From Arthrobacter sp. MYb23 (GTDB lineage: Bacteria; Actinomycetota; Actinomycetes; Actinomycetales; Micrococcaceae): 64,000 bases of DNA. Where the stretch lies: the NCBI RefSeq assembly GCF_002979775.1, contig NZ_PCPR01000005.1, positions 62,001 to 126,000 on the forward strand, read 5' to 3'. The translations under genes were made by a program, and so were the position numbers. The notes below the pieces were generated by a model. The model saw only the letters and a list, made by a program, of their open reading frames with translations. It did no database searches and was not told the origin of the DNA. Shown here one piece after another: positions 1 to 8,684 of the stretch (position 1 is its first letter; every line of letters begins with the position of its first letter).

Positions 1-46
1 CGGTTCCGGCGGCGATGCGTACGGCGTTCTTGTTTGGCTTGTTCAC
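1..46 (-). CDS. Start of an unidentified gene running off the left edge
   Basis: A GTG at 46-44 on the minus strand opens a reading frame that stays open to the window edge (15 codons, beginning VNKPNKNAV). A GGAGA stretch lies about seven bases upstream of the GTG, which is good ribosome-site spacing. Fifteen residues are too few to assign a family. The 209 bases between this start and the next gene hold no other supported gene. Confidence 0.35.
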   Translation of the reverse strand, partial: MNKPNKNAVRIAAGT

Positions 47-255
47 GGGATCTTCTCCATTACGTAGCTGATGTTGTCCGCGCGCCACAGTGTGCCGCGC
101 CATCAGTGATTCGGAGCTGCCACCCTTGTGGATGGGATGCAGTTCAATCCGGGATTCGGGCGCGGGCGCAGCGGCCGGTGAAAGCACGACGGCGGCGAGC
201 AACTTTGCCGATGACGCCACCCCGAAGTCAGCGGCGTGTGGCGGCCGGCTGGAGG

Positions 256-819
256 CTAGCGCCGCTTCGGCCGATAAGTCCGCCCAAAACTACGCTCGGC
301 GCCCTCGTACATGTGGACGAGCTCCCAGTCGTAGCGGCGCCCTCCGGGGACGTCGAAGATCCGGGTACCGTCGCCGAGGAACACTGGTGCTACGAAGACC
401 TGCAGTTCGTCGATGAGGTCGTGCTCCAGTGCTTGGCGCGCAATGTCGGCGCTGATGATCTGCACGTCCTTGTCGCCGGCGATCTCCTGGGCGCGGCGGA
501 CCGCCTCCACGATGTCGCAATTGAGCGCAATGATGGTGGGGTCGTCGGCGATCTCCTCCGGCCGGTGGGTGAGGATGAACTCGGTGCCGGACCAGGCGCC
601 GCCATACGCCTCGGCGGTCATCTGATCCCTGTCGTCTCGTTGGGCTTTCGCGGCGTCATAGCCGTCCCTGCCGGAAATGATCACCGCGACCTCGCCCGCC
701 GTACGCTCCGTGGTGCCGTTGTCGAGTGGCTCGGCATCGGATAGCCAGCTCATGTCGTGTCCAGGCCCAGCGATGAAACCGTCGATGGAGCACGTGAATC
801 CCCAGGCTACTTTGCCCAT
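256..819 (-). CDS. Dihydrofolate reductase family protein (RibD C-terminal fold)
   Basis: The 187-residue protein begins with the family's first strand and loop (residues 1-25, with the SIDGFIAGP motif) and ends with the typical LIDELQVFVAPVFLGDG stretch near residues 138-155. These mark the RibD_C/DHFR-like fold of NADPH-dependent reductases. Members are mostly uncharacterised cytoplasmic enzymes, and substrate cannot be told from sequence. GAGGAA lies six bases before the ATG. It is separated from the upstream gene by about 210 bases, so it is probably its own transcription unit. Confidence 0.85.
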   Translation of the reverse strand: MGKVAWGFTCSIDGFIAGPGHDMSWLSDAEPLDNGTTERTAGEVAVIISGRDGYDAAKAQRDDRDQMTAEAYGGAWSGTEFILTHRPEEIADDPTIIALNCDIVEAVRRAQEIAGDKDVQIISADIARQALEHDLIDELQVFVAPVFLGDGTRIFDVPGGRRYDWELVHMYEGAERSFGRTYRPKRR

Positions 820-975
820 GTCTGTTCCTCGCGTGGGAGGTAGTCTGCGTTGCTCAATGATTACCTGCGGTTGAGTGATGGCTCGACTGTACTCCAGGAT
901 GAAATTGATGGGCTGCGACAGACCAACCTGCCGGCAGTTTCCCGGCAGTATTTCGTGCCATTCAGGAGAGCCGCC

Positions 976-1004
976 GGGGGCGTCCGCGAAATGCGAACGC
1001 CCCC
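976..1004. terminator. GC-rich hairpin after the 2-hydroxyacid dehydrogenase gene
   Basis: GGGGGCGT (976-983) pairs with ACGCCCCC (997-1004). An inner CGC/GCG pair closes the loop after one mismatch. It lies 26 bases past the stop of the leftward dehydrogenase gene. No T-run follows on either strand, so it could be a weak or Rho-assisted terminator. Confidence 0.5.
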
Positions 1005-1030
1005 AAACGAGTCAATGCTCAGATTGTGCC

Positions 1031-1990
1031 CTACGAGATGGCTGCGGGTGGTTGTTCCCCGCTGAGCACAGCGAGGGCGTTGTCGGCTGCGAGCATGGCC
1101 ATGGCGGTGCGCGTCTCCACCGTGGCCGAGCCAAGGTGTGGCAGCAGCGCAACATTGTCCAACTCCAGAAGGCCGGGATGGACGCGGGGCTCGTGCTCGT
1201 AGACGTCAAGTCCGGCTCCGGCGATGACACCGTCTCGAAGGGCCGCAGCGAGTGCATCTTCATCGACGATGGGTCCGCGCGCGGTGTTGACCAGAAACGC
1301 CGAGTTCTTCATTGCCGCGAGTTGTTCGGCCCCGATCAGGTGATGAGTGGCGGGACCGTAGGGGCAGTGCAGTGAAACGACGTCGGAAACGGCCAGCAAC
1401 TCGTCCAGATCGACGCGTCGTGCATCCAGTTCCGCGGCGATTGTTGGGTCGATTTCGCTGCGGGACTGGTAGACGATCTCCATGCCGAAGGCTTTGGCCC
1501 GCCGCGCGGTTGCCTGGCCGATGCCGCCCATGCCGACGACGCCGAGTGTCTTGCCCTGCAGGCTGGACCCGAGCAGGAAGAACATGCCCCATTTCCAATC
1601 CTGGCCGGAGCGGATGAGTCGTTCGCCCTCGCCGAGCCTCCTGGTGGCCATGAGGATGAGGCCGAAGGCGATATCGGCTGTGGCGTCGGTGAGCACGCCG
1701 GGTGTGTTGGCGGCGATGACGCCACGTTCCACACAGGCGGGTACGTCGATGTTGTCATATCCGACGGCGACGTTCGCGACGACTTTGAGCTGGGGGCCGG
1801 CGGCGTCGAGCAGTTCAGCATCAACGCGTTCGGTCAGCAGGGACACGATCGCGTCGGCGCCAGCCACGCGACGCAGGAGTTCCTCGCGTCCAATGGACTC
1901 AGGGCCGCTCCAGGCATCGACGTCGTGTTCTGCGCGAAGCTTTTCAAGTGCAGCGTCGGGGATGCGTCCCGTGACGACGACGCGGCTCAT
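1031..1990 (-). CDS. D-isomer-specific 2-hydroxyacid dehydrogenase
   Basis: This 319-residue protein has the normal length for the glyoxylate/hydroxypyruvate reductase branch. The NAD(P)-binding glycine motif VGMGGIGQ is near residue 150. The catalytic Arg (NTARGPIVDEDAL), Glu (YEHEP) and His (LLPHLGSAT) of the family are all present in order. The enzyme should reduce a 2-keto acid to a D-2-hydroxy acid, or the reverse. Its ATG overlaps the stop of the upstream aminotransferase (ATGA), so the two are translationally coupled. The pair fits transamination of an amino acid followed by reduction of the keto acid. The substrate is not identified. Confidence 0.9.
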   Translation of the reverse strand: MSRVVVTGRIPDAALEKLRAEHDVDAWSGPESIGREELLRRVAGADAIVSLLTERVDAELLDAAGPQLKVVANVAVGYDNIDVPACVERGVIAANTPGVLTDATADIAFGLILMATRRLGEGERLIRSGQDWKWGMFFLLGSSLQGKTLGVVGMGGIGQATARRAKAFGMEIVYQSRSEIDPTIAAELDARRVDLDELLAVSDVVSLHCPYGPATHHLIGAEQLAAMKNSAFLVNTARGPIVDEDALAAALRDGVIAGAGLDVYEHEPRVHPGLLELDNVALLPHLGSATVETRTAMAMLAADNALAVLSGEQPPAAIS

Positions 1991-3186
1991 GCGGTCACGA
2001 TCCAGTCGCGGAGGCGGCCGAGTCCGTCGCGGATGTTGGCGACGTCGATGCCTGAGTAGGCGAGCCGGATGTATTGCCGTTCCTCGCCGGGTTGGCGTCG
2101 GCCGAAGTGCTCACGTGTGCAGAACGAGACGCCGGTTTTGTACAGTGCGTCGCTGGCGAAGTCACCGACGGCGGTGTAGCCCATTTTCTCCATGACATCG
2201 GTGACGTCGGGGAACAGGTAGAAGGTGGATTGGGGTACGGCGACGTGCATTCCAGGGACGGAGTTCACGAGTTCGCAGGTGGCATCCCGGCGCTCACGAA
2301 GGATGTCGAGCATTTGCTGCACGGGCTCCTGGGTGCCGCGGAGCGCTTCGATGCCTGCCCACTGTACGTAGTGCGTGGTGCATGACTCATCGTTGGTGTT
2401 GAGTGTGCTGAGCACTTTCGCGATCTCCAGTGGCGCGACTGCGCAGCCTAGCCGTGAGCCGGTCATGGCGAACTTCTTGCTGAAGGTGTAGAGAATGACG
2501 GTTCGCTCTGCCATGCCGGGAATCGAGGTGATGGAGCTGGAGACTCCCTCGTAGCGGGTCTCGAAGTAGGCTTCGTCAGAAAGTACCCACAGGTTATGCT
2601 CCTGGGCGATCTGCGCGATGGCTTCGCGCTCGGCCGTGGTGGACTCCGCCGAGATGGGGTTCTGCAGGTCGTTGTAAATGATCGCGACCGTGTTCGGGTT
2701 GATGGACGCGCGCACTTGATCAAGGTCGATCGAGAAACCCTGGCTCGTGGGGAGGTAGCGGTAAGGTACGGCTGTGCCTCCGAGGTATTCGATCTGCGAT
2801 TCGTAGATCGGGAAGCCGGGATTAGGGTAGAGCACCTCCTGCCCAGGGTTCATGACTGCCTGAAGGAACTTCGTGATGACGGGCTTCCCGCCAGTCATGA
2901 CCACCACGTTGTCCGGGGAGAGACTGATGCCGCGGCGCGAACCGATGTCCTCGGCGAGGGCTTCGCGAAGCTGTGGGATGCCCGGGCCGGGGCAGTAGCC
3001 CGTGTAGCCGTCGGCGATTGCCTTGGTCATGGCTTCGACGATATTCGGGGCAGTGGGGATGTTGATATCGCCCAGGTGGAACGGGTAAACCAAGTTCCCC
3101 TTGGCCTTCCAAGCGGCCGCAGCTTGGGCGACGCTAAAGGCGGTTTCGGTGCCGAGCCGTTCGAGTCGATGCGCGAGTTGCTGCAT
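1987..3186 (-). CDS. Class I/II pyridoxal-phosphate aminotransferase
   Basis: The 399-residue protein is a fold-type I aminotransferase. The Schiff-base lysine lies in LYTFSKKFAMTGSRLG (around residue 240), with the upstream PLP contacts NPISAEST and LSDEAYFE. It resembles the aspartate/alanine aminotransferase group and should swap an amino group between an amino acid and a 2-keto acid in the cytosol. GAGGAG lies eight bases before the ATG at 3186. It is the first gene of a two-gene unit with the 2-hydroxyacid dehydrogenase. The upstream 120 bases are unusually AT-rich for this genome (around 3221-3250) and probably hold the promoter. Confidence 0.88.
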   Translation of the reverse strand: MQQLAHRLERLGTETAFSVAQAAAAWKAKGNLVYPFHLGDINIPTAPNIVEAMTKAIADGYTGYCPGPGIPQLREALAEDIGSRRGISLSPDNVVVMTGGKPVITKFLQAVMNPGQEVLYPNPGFPIYESQIEYLGGTAVPYRYLPTSQGFSIDLDQVRASINPNTVAIIYNDLQNPISAESTTAEREAIAQIAQEHNLWVLSDEAYFETRYEGVSSSITSIPGMAERTVILYTFSKKFAMTGSRLGCAVAPLEIAKVLSTLNTNDESCTTHYVQWAGIEALRGTQEPVQQMLDILRERRDATCELVNSVPGMHVAVPQSTFYLFPDVTDVMEKMGYTAVGDFASDALYKTGVSFCTREHFGRRQPGEERQYIRLAYSGIDVANIRDGLGRLRDWIVTA

Positions 3187-3313
3187 GCTGTTTACTCCTC
3201 GTTGAGTTAAGAGTCTTTCGTAGACATCTAATACCTAACTAATATATCAAAGGTGTTGGAGATCGTCTCGCTGCAGGTCGAATTGGGCATTTGCCCCGCC
3301 GTCGCTGTCTTCG

Positions 3314-3694
3314 TCAGGGCCGCTGTTCGATGAGGGTGAGCTGGGTACCGTCCGGGTCTATGAGGAATCCTGCACGTAGACCCCACGTCTGCTGACGGAC
3401 GGGGTGGAGGCGCGGCATGCCGGTGGTGGTTACTGGCACGCCGGTTCGGAGTATGGCGTCGTACAGTTCGTCGACGTCGGCGACGCGCAGGCAACACATG
3501 AAGCTGCTTGAGTACGGATCGAGGTCCGGGGAGGGAAAAAACTCCAGTTGCAGTCCGGCTCGGGTCAGGATCATCCACCCTTGATCGCGGAACAAGCGCA
3601 CAAAACCGAAACCGCCGTAGAACAGTTCGGTCGCGTCGAAGTCTCGCGAGGGGAGATTTGGGACAGCGAGATCGCGCGCCGGGGCAAAGGCCAT
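3314..3694 (-). CDS. VOC family (glyoxalase/bleomycin-resistance fold) protein
   Basis: From the ATG at 3694 this gives 126 residues, the usual size of a single-domain VOC protein. The chain begins with AVPNLPSRDFDATELFYGGFGF and ends with a FLIDPDGTQLTLIEQ strand, both typical of bleomycin-resistance-type paired beta-alpha-beta-beta-beta modules. Such proteins either bind a drug or act as metal-dependent lyases or dioxygenases; nothing here decides which. The longer upstream frame (to 3937) lacks a family match, and the ribosome site before 3694 is weak, so the start is uncertain. It is divergent from the DUF1801 gene. Confidence 0.75.
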   Translation of the reverse strand: MAFAPARDLAVPNLPSRDFDATELFYGGFGFVRLFRDQGWMILTRAGLQLEFFPSPDLDPYSSSFMCCLRVADVDELYDAILRTGVPVTTTGMPRLHPVRQQTWGLRAGFLIDPDGTQLTLIEQRP

Positions 3695-3845
3695 GGACCA
3701 ATGGTGACATATGGCAACCTCGACTCCCTTGATCCGGCAACGTAGGCTTGCACCGTCCGTCGTCGCAGACGAAATTGGTGGCTTATGGACACAAAGTCCG
3801 GCCAAAGCAATTCCTTGACAACCACAAGAAGGAGGCGTGAACAGG

Positions 3846-4184
3846 ATGTTCACTAAAAAGGGTGATGAGGCTGTTCTCGCCAAACTACGGGGAGCGCCCG
3901 AACCATACAGGGCGATCGCGGAGCGCCTCCACAGCATTGTCCGGGAGAGCGCACCCTCATTGGAGCCGATCGTGCGATGGGGACTGCCCTTTTACGTGAA
4001 GGACGGCCAGGATGTTTGCTACATCAAGCCGGATAAGGAATACATAGTGTTCGGCTTTGGCGAAGTTGTGAACCCGGCACGAGAAGAGGGCGCACACATG
4101 CACCCGGTCGCTTGGACCATAACTTCGCTGGATGAAGAGACCGAAGCCAGGATTCGCGGACTCGTTGAGAAGGCAGTCTCATAG
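3846..4184 (+). CDS. DUF1801 (YdhG-like) small protein
   Basis: The 112-residue protein has the DUF1801 signature: an N-terminal helix pair (PYRAIAERLHSIVRE), then the strand pattern PIVRWGLPFYVKDGQDVCYIKP. The family is small, soluble and of unknown biochemical role. I chose ATG 3846 rather than GTG 3837, because the strong GGAGG at 3831-3835 is ten bases before the ATG but only one base before the GTG. It is divergent from the VOC gene, and its 3' end faces the SCO1664-like gene. Confidence 0.8.
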   Translation: MFTKKGDEAVLAKLRGAPEPYRAIAERLHSIVRESAPSLEPIVRWGLPFYVKDGQDVCYIKPDKEYIVFGFGEVVNPAREEGAHMHPVAWTITSLDEETEARIRGLVEKAVS

Positions 4185-4291
4185 CCCATGCTTGTTTAGA
4201 GTCCGCCATCTCATCGATGGATCGGCAGGGCAGGAGGGGACGGAGCTTTGCCCTTGCATGGCTTCATCCTCAACTCTAGGGGGATAGGTCC

Positions 4292-5059
4292 TTAGAAAAG
4301 CGGCCAAGGTACTGCCGACATCTCACCGCTCGGTGCCGGAAAGCGCCCAGACGAGCGCAACCGGGCGCAGCGCGTGGCGAGCGATTCCATTTCTTCGGCA
4401 CTGATCAAGTCAGCCAAGTCCCGCCCCAGCCCACCGTCCAATCCTGCGATGACACGATCGATGCCTTCGCGTTCCCCGGTGGTCAGAGGGTCTCCCAGCC
4501 ATCCCCAGAGAACCGTGCGTAGCTTGTGGTCCTGATGGAAGGTCAGCCCATGGTCAACGCCGTGCCGATGTCCGTTCGTCATCGCAAGAATATGGTTGCC
4601 TTTGCGGTCGGCATTGTTGACCACCGCGTCGAAGACCGCCATGCGTCGGAGCGCTGGCGAGTCTTCGTGAACGAGGGAGACCATCTGACCGTTCTCGTCC
4701 TGTCCTTCGAGAACCTGTTTCCAGCCTTCCTCAGGCACGTGGTCCGTTGGCACCAGGTCCACGGCGTGTTGGGCGGGGTCCTGCTCCTGCCAGAGCTGCA
4801 CCATTCCTTCGCCCAAAGGACCATCGCGCAGCCAGGTGTGTGGCACGATGTCCCAGCCGAAGGCCTGCGAGACCAGATAGGCGGCGACCTCCCGTTGTGC
4901 CAATGTGCCATGGGGGAAGTCCCACAGCGGGCTTTCGCCTGCTATGGGTTTGTAGACGACTTCCATGTCGCCGATGCTGCCCAGGAATGTAGCGTTGGAG
5001 GCCGTCGTGATCCGGCCCGTCAGCGCGAGGTCGGCGGTTAAGAGGTCCGGCGCTGGCAT
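4292..5059 (-). CDS. SCO1664 family protein (phosphatidylinositol-kinase-like)
   Basis: From the ATG at 5059 the product is 255 residues. It carries kinase-like elements: MEVVYKPIAGE (probable ATP-binding lysine) near residue 35, and later FDAVVNNADRKGNHIL and GVDHGLTFH, which resemble the catalytic and metal-binding loops of PI3/PI4-kinase-like folds. The biochemical role is unknown. The ATG overlaps the TAA of the DUF3090 gene (TAATG), so they are translationally coupled. In Actinobacteria this family travels with DUF3090 and the MSMEG_4193 phosphomutase near mycothiol genes. A longer frame begins at 5122 but would overlap DUF3090 by 64 bases. Confidence 0.85.
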   Translation of the reverse strand: MPAPDLLTADLALTGRITTASNATFLGSIGDMEVVYKPIAGESPLWDFPHGTLAQREVAAYLVSQAFGWDIVPHTWLRDGPLGEGMVQLWQEQDPAQHAVDLVPTDHVPEEGWKQVLEGQDENGQMVSLVHEDSPALRRMAVFDAVVNNADRKGNHILAMTNGHRHGVDHGLTFHQDHKLRTVLWGWLGDPLTTGEREGIDRVIAGLDGGLGRDLADLISAEEMESLATRCARLRSSGRFPAPSGEMSAVPWPLF

Positions 5060-5604
5060 TAGACCTCGGGAGGGGTGCAGATGTGCCCGTCGGCGTCTAT
5101 GGGGAATCCGCAAAGCGGACATGTCGGACGACCAGCCCCGACGATTTCACGGGTGCGCTTGGCGAAGGCGCGTGCGGTGCCGACCGGCATTCTCACCAGC
5201 ACCATTTCGGGCGCGTTAGCGTGGTCCTCATCTAGGAGATCGTCGTCATCAGCATCCGTGAGGGGGTACGCCTCAACCACAACCTGGGCCGTGGTTGGAT
5301 CCCAACCCAAGCTCATTGCGCCGGTGCGAAACTGCTCCTCAACGGCCTCAAGGGGATCGTTGTCCACCAGCTCAATGGGAGTACTGGTGGGTATGCTGAA
5401 CGGGTTGCCGTCGACCGTGCCGAGCTGGTCCAACATCGCATCAATCTTCTCTGCAAGCAGAGCCGATTGCTGCTTCTCCAAGGAAATACTCACGATCTGA
5501 GTCCCTGCGCGCACCTGCAGGTAGAACGTGCGCGACCCTGGAAGGCCAATGGTGCCAACTACCACTCGATCAGGCCAGGCAAACTCGTGAACACGTGTAG
5601 GCAT
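5059..5604 (-). CDS. DUF3090 family protein with C-terminal zinc ribbon
   Basis: The protein has 181 residues, matching the usual length of DUF3090. Near the C-terminus CPLCGFPIDADGHIC (around residues 163-177) provides Cys residues in zinc-ribbon spacing. The function is unknown; the family is actinobacterial and co-occurs with mycothiol biosynthesis. It is the middle gene of a leftward three-gene unit, 24 bases after the phosphomutase and overlapping the SCO1664-like gene. Confidence 0.88.
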   Translation of the reverse strand: MPTRVHEFAWPDRVVVGTIGLPGSRTFYLQVRAGTQIVSISLEKQQSALLAEKIDAMLDQLGTVDGNPFSIPTSTPIELVDNDPLEAVEEQFRTGAMSLGWDPTTAQVVVEAYPLTDADDDDLLDEDHANAPEMVLVRMPVGTARAFAKRTREIVGAGRPTCPLCGFPIDADGHICTPPEV

Positions 5605-5628
5605 GACTGTATTTTAGGCACATAAGGC

Positions 5629-6321
5629 TCATGGCGCCTTATGTCCTGCACCGCCACCTACCGGCGCATCGCCTGAGTGGATGCCGTTTGAAAGCCACGA
5701 CAGGTCACCGGCGTCGGTGTTGGTGGCGAAGACACTTGGCCGATTGGGGCCGTACCGCACGATCGATAGGGAGGCGGGCCCTACGTTAAGACGCTGGAAC
5801 AGGTCTAGGTGCATGCCCAGCGCATCGGCCAGGATTGACTTGATGATGTCGCCGTGACTCACCGCCACCCACACGGCCCCCGGCCCATGCTGGGCTTCGA
5901 AGGCAGCGTCGTTGCGTCTGATCGCCGCTACGGACCGGGCCTGCATCGCGGCCATGGATTCACCGCCGGGAAAGACGACGGCGGACGGTTGCGATTGGAC
6001 AACCGACCATAAATCTTCGGTGGCGAGATCACTGAGCGCGCGGCCTTGCCACTGGCCATAGTCGCACTCGGTGAGATCGGGATCCACCGGTGCGTATGGC
6101 GTGCCGGTCTGGCGATTCATGATGAATTGGGCCGTCTGCAGGCAACGCTCAAGAGGGCTGGATACCACCCCGGCCACTGGCACGGATGCGAGACGGTCTG
6201 CTGCCAGGGCCGCCTGTTCGCGTCCGGTGTCATCCAGGCTCACACCGGGCGCCCGCCCGGCCAGCACTCCGGTTGCATTGGCCGTGGTGCGTCCGTGCCG
6301 CACGAGAATAACTGTTGCCAT
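5629..6321 (-). CDS. Histidine phosphatase superfamily protein, MSMEG_4193 type
   Basis: The 230-residue protein starts MATVILVRHGRTTANATG, whose RHG motif carries the phospho-accepting histidine of the phosphoglycerate-mutase/acid phosphatase superfamily. The second catalytic His is in WVAVSHGDIIKSILADALG near residue 155. The likely activity is hydrolysis or transfer of a phosphate from a small metabolite; the substrate is unknown. It is first in the unit with DUF3090 and the SCO1664-like gene, which is the order found in other Actinobacteria. The C-terminal 25 residues are Gly/Ala/His-rich and probably disordered. Confidence 0.87.
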   Translation of the reverse strand: MATVILVRHGRTTANATGVLAGRAPGVSLDDTGREQAALAADRLASVPVAGVVSSPLERCLQTAQFIMNRQTGTPYAPVDPDLTECDYGQWQGRALSDLATEDLWSVVQSQPSAVVFPGGESMAAMQARSVAAIRRNDAAFEAQHGPGAVWVAVSHGDIIKSILADALGMHLDLFQRLNVGPASLSIVRYGPNRPSVFATNTDAGDLSWLSNGIHSGDAPVGGGAGHKAP

Positions 6322-6455
6322 CCACCCAGCCTAACCAGTCGTCGTTCCCGGTGAGACCGCACAAGGCCCGGCCCGCGTGCATGCTGAGGGTGCAGAATGG
6401 GGTTCATGAAGATGGCTGCGGGCTTACGGCGCCGCGAACGCAAGAGTCGGAATTG

Positions 6456-8660
6456 ATGGACACGACCGCGGTGACGGGCAGCGCGTACGACGATGCAGTC
6501 CGGGCAGTCCGTGCGGGTGAGCTCAACGCGGATGACGCGGCGAACCAGCTGATCGGCCTGATGACGGACGGGGAGATCCTCGGGCTGCTCGACGGCGACT
6601 CGCCCAGGTGGCTGCTTCCCTTCATCCCGGTACTGCTCGGAAGGCGCCCGTTCGTGGCGGGTGCAGTCAGGCGACTCGGCATACCGGGCATTAGGTTCAG
6701 CGACGGCGGCCGCGGCGTGGTGATCGGCGCCTCCACGGCTTTTCCCGTGACTATTGCGCGGGCAGCCACTTGGGATCCATCGCTGGAGGAACGGGTTGGG
6801 CTTGCGATCGGTCTCGAGACCAGGGCAAGGGGAGCAAACTACTCGGCTTCAGTCTGCGTGAACCTGCTTCGCCACCCTGCGTGGGGCCGGGCGCAGGAGT
6901 GCTACGGAGAGGACCCCGTACTCACCGGCCAGATGGGATCGGCCCTGACGCGGGGCGTTCGCGTGAACACCATGGCGTGCGTGAAGCACTTCGCGCTCAA
7001 CTCGATGGAGAACGAGCGCTTCGAGGTGGACGTTGCGGTGGAGGAACACGCCCTTCACGAGGTGTATCTACCGCAGTTCAAAGCTGTGGTGGACGCCGGC
7101 GTCGATTCCGTGATGAGTGCATACAACCGCGTCCGAGGCGAGTACATGGACGTCAACCGCGCCCTGCTTACGGATGTGCTGCGCAAGGAGTGGGGGTTCT
7201 CCGGGTTCGTGACGAGCGACTGGGTGTTCGGGACCCACGATGCAGTGGTCAGCCTGGAGGCAGGAATGGACGTGGAGATGCCGCTCCGGCTGCTGCGCGC
7301 CCGTGAGCTGCCGGCCGCGCTGCGTCACGGTGACCTGGGCCGAGCAACAGTTCTGCAGTCCGCGCGCCGTATCCTGCGCACATGCGTGCAGCATGCCGCA
7401 ACCCGGGAGATGGAGGCTCCGACCCGCGCCGTCATCGCTTCCCCTGCGCACCGCGCTCTTGCCCACCAGGCGGCCGCAGAGTCGATCGTACTGCTGAAGA
7501 ATGAAACTGTTGGTGCGGCGCCGCTACTGCCATTGGCTCCCACCACCGGACATCTCGCGGTGATTGGACGACTCGCCGGACTAGCAAACCTCGGCGATCA
7601 TGGCTCGTCACGTGTCCGGCCTCCTTCCACGGCCTCGCCGCTCCAAGGCCTGCGTGAGGCGCTTCCCGGAGTCCGGATCACCACCACTACGGGCCAGAAT
7701 CAGGGCCGAGCGGCAGAATTGGCAGCCGCGGCGGAGACTGCGATCGTCGTCGTCGGCCTGGACCAGCACGACGAGGGTGAATCGGTGGTTACCGGAGGTG
7801 TGGATGTTGGCGTGCTTGGCAGGACCTTTGGTTCAGGTCCCCTCCGTCGGGTTCTCATAGGACTCGCACACCTGGCCGCACGCTTCGTCCGAGGTGGCGA
7901 CCGCAGCTCGCTTACCCTGCGCCCCTCCGACGAACGGCTCATTCAGGCGGTCGTCGCCGCGAATCCCCGGACCGTGGTGGTGCTGATCGGCGGCAGCGCG
8001 ATCCTCACGGAGACCTGGCGGGACAGCGTCCCAGCGCTCCTCATGGCTTGGTACGGAGGGATGGAGGGTGGCCGCGCTCTCGCGAGCGTCCTGACCGGTA
8101 GTGAGGAGCCCGGTGGACGTCTGCCCTTTGTGCTGCCAACGGACGCCGCGCATCTGCCATTCTTCGACTCCGCGGCAAAATCCGTTGAATATGACGAGCA
8201 ATGGGGTCAGCGCCGGCTCGACGGCGAGGGGCATAGGCCCGCGTTCCCGTTGGGGTACGGCCTGGGCTACACGACGATCGAACACCGCCTCCTTGAGCAC
8301 ACCTTGGACGAAACCGGTGGCCATGCGGACGTGCTCGTCACCAACACAGGCGACCGCAAGGGATCCACCGTCATTCAGGTGTATGCCGCGGACGTGTCTG
8401 TTCGCAGACCAGTCGCTCAGCTCCTGGGCTTCCGGAAGGTGACTATGCAGCCCGGCGCGGAGGCCACTGTGCGGGTGGTGCTGGACGCGGGTCCAACCTT
8501 GCAGCGTGATCCCGCCACTCGGCGCTGGTCTCCCCGCGCGGGGGAGTGGGCCTTGCTCGCCAGCCAACACAGTCCAGCCAGCTGGGAGAACGCCGTCCCC
8601 TTGCATCGCACGGAGGGCCTGGCGAACGAGGAAGTCATCACAGACGGCCAGCAGGCCTGA
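6456..8660 (+). CDS. Glycoside hydrolase family 3 (beta-glucosidase-like)
   Basis: From the ATG at 6456 the product is 734 residues with no signal peptide, so it should act in the cytoplasm. The N-terminal GH3 barrel contains KHFALNSMEN and the nucleophile motif GFVTSDW, with the catalytic Asp near residue 255. The alpha/beta sandwich domain follows (SIVLLKNE, then MAWYGGMEGGRALASVL). The C-terminal fibronectin-III-like domain (PLGYGLGYTTIEH onward) completes the usual three-domain layout. It should release terminal beta-linked glucose or a related sugar from oligosaccharides or glycosides. It is divergent from the phosphomutase operon. The frame extends upstream to 6315, but that part is low-complexity and would overlap the phosphomutase gene. 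Confidence 0.87.
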   Translation: MDTTAVTGSAYDDAVRAVRAGELNADDAANQLIGLMTDGEILGLLDGDSPRWLLPFIPVLLGRRPFVAGAVRRLGIPGIRFSDGGRGVVIGASTAFPVTIARAATWDPSLEERVGLAIGLETRARGANYSASVCVNLLRHPAWGRAQECYGEDPVLTGQMGSALTRGVRVNTMACVKHFALNSMENERFEVDVAVEEHALHEVYLPQFKAVVDAGVDSVMSAYNRVRGEYMDVNRALLTDVLRKEWGFSGFVTSDWVFGTHDAVVSLEAGMDVEMPLRLLRARELPAALRHGDLGRATVLQSARRILRTCVQHAATREMEAPTRAVIASPAHRALAHQAAAESIVLLKNETVGAAPLLPLAPTTGHLAVIGRLAGLANLGDHGSSRVRPPSTASPLQGLREALPGVRITTTTGQNQGRAAELAAAAETAIVVVGLDQHDEGESVVTGGVDVGVLGRTFGSGPLRRVLIGLAHLAARFVRGGDRSSLTLRPSDERLIQAVVAANPRTVVVLIGGSAILTETWRDSVPALLMAWYGGMEGGRALASVLTGSEEPGGRLPFVLPTDAAHLPFFDSAAKSVEYDEQWGQRRLDGEGHRPAFPLGYGLGYTTIEHRLLEHTLDETGGHADVLVTNTGDRKGSTVIQVYAADVSVRRPVAQLLGFRKVTMQPGAEATVRVVLDAGPTLQRDPATRRWSPRAGEWALLASQHSPASWENAVPLHRTEGLANEEVITDGQQA

Positions 8661-8684
8661 TGTCCAGCGGGGGGACGCGACCCA

